Assembly: GCA_031290755.1 (NCBI GenBank) | Contig: JAITMY010000135.1 | Coordinates: 1 to 7,858, forward strand | DNA length: 7,858 bases | Reading direction: 5' to 3' | Source of the DNA: Prevotellaceae bacterium | GTDB taxonomy: Bacteria > Bacteroidota > Bacteroidia > Bacteroidales > UBA932 | Shown: in pieces, positions 7,144 through 7,858 of the stretch | Numbering within the stretch: the stretch's first letter is position 1 | Layout of the letters: the number at the start of each line of letters is the position of its first letter | Notes under the pieces: model-generated | Told to the model about the DNA's origin: nothing | The model's input: the letters and a program-made list of their open reading frames with translations, nothing else | Databases searched by the model: none | Translations under genes and position numbers: made by a program

Positions 7144-7785
7144 CTAATACGCTTTGACGTGCTCCGTGTCATACTCTATCGCTTCGCCCTGCGCTCGGAT
7201 GAGACCAACGCCTAATTGTTTGGCTTGCGCAATGACCTCGTCATTGAACGACATACTCGCAACGCCAAGATAAAGGGTATGATTGGCATAGCTGGGGAAC
7301 AGCGTCCTGAAATTTCGCACCTTCTTAGTGGTTAATTCTTGCAGAAAATCAAGATGCACGCGGTATTTTGTTTCTACAATTGCCACCGATGTGCCATTGA
7401 ACATCACTATGTCAAATTCATCCTCTACTTTTCCCTTAAAAGTGTGGAGATTTTGGCTAACATAATCATATTGGCTGCCCGCAAAACGTTTGGAGGCATA
7501 CAGGGCATTGAAAAAATAATCTTCGGCAAAATAGCCGTTATTGCGACCTATGTTGCCGACTAACTCTCCGATTTTGTCAAGTTTTGCATCAAATTTTGCA
7601 TCAAGTTCTTTACTACGTGCTGCGGCGGCTATTGCATTTTCTCGCATTATTGCCCTGAATTCTTGCATATCATGGGGATGTATTGCCCTGATTTCTTGCA
7701 ACCCACGGGTGTTTTCCTGCGCAATTGCCAAAATGCTTTCCGGCGTGGCTGGAGCTAATGTTGGTTCTACTTTGTCCTTTTTCAT
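7144..7785 (-). CDS. Uncharacterised coiled-coil protein with PD-(D/E)XK nuclease-like core
   Basis: A 213-residue soluble protein. The N-terminal third (about 15-78) is predicted to be a long amphipathic helix, with an 11-residue repeat (LQEIRAI at 29-35, MQEFRAI at 40-46) and DAKFDAKLDKIG (62-73), suggesting a coiled coil for oligomerisation. The rest looks like a PD-(D/E)XK nuclease-superfamily fold: helix NNGYFAEDYFFNAL (82-95, Glu88), then DEFDIVMFNG (122-131, Asp125) and VAIVETKY (134-141, Glu138, Lys140), giving the D...ExK pattern. Similar coiled-coil/ExK proteins are widespread in Bacteroidota and cyanobacteria without a known role; that is recollection, not a search. DNA or RNA cleavage is possible, but a degenerate non-catalytic member cannot be ruled out. 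Base composition is clearly more AT-rich than that of its neighbours, which suggests acquisition by transfer. It has its own promoter and ends 89 bases before cstA. Confidence 0.75.
   Translation of the reverse strand: MKKDKVEPTLAPATPESILAIAQENTRGLQEIRAIHPHDMQEFRAIMRENAIAAAARSKELDAKFDAKLDKIGELVGNIGRNNGYFAEDYFFNALYASKRFAGSQYDYVSQNLHTFKGKVEDEFDIVMFNGTSVAIVETKYRVHLDFLQELTTKKVRNFRTLFPSYANHTLYLGVASMSFNDEVIAQAKQLGVGLIRAQGEAIEYDTEHVKAY
7648..7700 (-). repeat. Tandem 33-bp-period repeat encoding an 11-residue coiled-coil unit
   Basis: Two 20-base copies, TATTGCCCTGAATTCTTGCA (7648-7667) and TATTGCCCTGATTTCTTGCA (7681-7700), differ at one base and are offset by 33 bases. They encode QEIRAI and QEFRAI in the N-terminal helix of the PD-(D/E)XK-like protein. 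The near identity at DNA level points to a fairly recent duplication. A period of 11 residues (hendecad) is typical of straight-running coiled coils. Confidence 0.7.
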
Positions 7786-7804
7786 AATAAAAAATAATTA
7801 AATG

Positions 7805-7820
7805 ATTTTGCTTGCAAAAT
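7805..7820. promoter_or_regulatory. Inverted repeat overlapping the -7 box
   Basis: ATTTTGCTTGCAAAAT has perfect 7-base arms around a 2-base centre and covers most of the -7 box and the expected transcription start. A protein bound here would block RNA polymerase, so it is a candidate operator. The A/T-rich context raises the chance level. Confidence 0.4.
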
Positions 7821-7846
7821 TAGATGAAAATTTCGAGATTTTCAAG
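7815..7846 (-). promoter_or_regulatory. Bacteroidota promoter of the PD-(D/E)XK-like gene
   Basis: On the minus strand TAATTTTG (7815-7822) matches the -7 consensus TAnnTTTG in full. CTTG (7843-7846), three of four bases of the -33 TTTG, lies 20 bases upstream, which is the expected spacing. The -7 box ends 29 bases before the ATG at 7783-7785, leaving a very A/T-rich leader. This is the best promoter in the window and supports the chosen start. Confidence 0.65.
7825..7844. promoter_or_regulatory. Inverted repeat in the promoter spacer
   Basis: TGAAAATTTCGAGATTTTCA pairs at nine of ten positions about its centre. It fills the spacer between the -33 and -7 elements of the same promoter. It differs in sequence from the neighbouring palindrome, so two different regulators, or one chance repeat in A/T-rich DNA, are both possible. 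Confidence 0.4.
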
Positions 7847-7858
7847 CGCGTGGGATAA

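Noticed and set aside
1..7858. CRISPR, tRNA, rRNA, insertion sequence or prophage elements
   Set aside because: No regularly spaced repeats, cloverleaf-like segments, transposase motifs or terminal inverted repeats were seen on reading both strands.

Overview
The window looks like chromosomal DNA of a member of the Bacteroidota, most likely Bacteroidales, with a fairly GC-rich genome. The reasons are: promoter elements of the Bacteroidota type (TAnnTTTG at about -7) upstream of two genes, no Shine-Dalgarno sequences before the starts, A/T-rich leaders, a lipoprotein signal ending in the 'SCG' style common in this phylum, and proteins resembling Bacteroidota families. The exact genus cannot be read from the sequence.

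Every recognisable gene is on the minus strand, so the direction of transcription is from the right end of the window to the left. From right to left these are: (i) an AT-rich orphan gene (7144-7785) for a coiled-coil protein with a PD-(D/E)XK nuclease-like core, behind a good promoter that overlaps two inverted repeats; (ii) a damaged carbon-starvation transporter gene, cstA (6473-7054), which has lost its central part and carries a frameshift in a run of six C; (iii) a sugar uptake pair, a lipoprotein aldose 1-epimerase (galM, 5234-6382) followed 11 bases later by a sodium/glucose-galactose symporter of the vSGLT type (3354-5222), with a promoter and small inverted repeat upstream; (iv) the translational GTPase typA/bipA (1487-3295), with a hairpin in its leader, followed 10 bases later by an agmatinase-family ureohydrolase (430-1476); (v) the 5' part of the Na+/H+ antiporter gene nhaA (1-363), which runs off the left edge.

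The clearest working unit is galM-symporter. The mutarotase, held outside the cytoplasm by a lipid anchor, would interconvert sugar anomers, and the symporter would import the sugar using the sodium gradient. NhaA at the other end can help build such a gradient, but there is no sign that it shares a transcript with the sugar genes. typA and the agmatinase gene are very probably co-transcribed. Long plus-strand open frames lying opposite typA and the symporter are antisense shadows of GC-rich coding sequence.

I did not find a clearly new multi-gene system. The most notable points are the doubly broken cstA, the uncharacterised PD-(D/E)XK-like gene with its palindrome-rich promoter, and a few local oddities listed as findings. 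There is no intergenic stretch longer than about 110 bases, and I saw no tRNA, rRNA, CRISPR array or insertion sequence.
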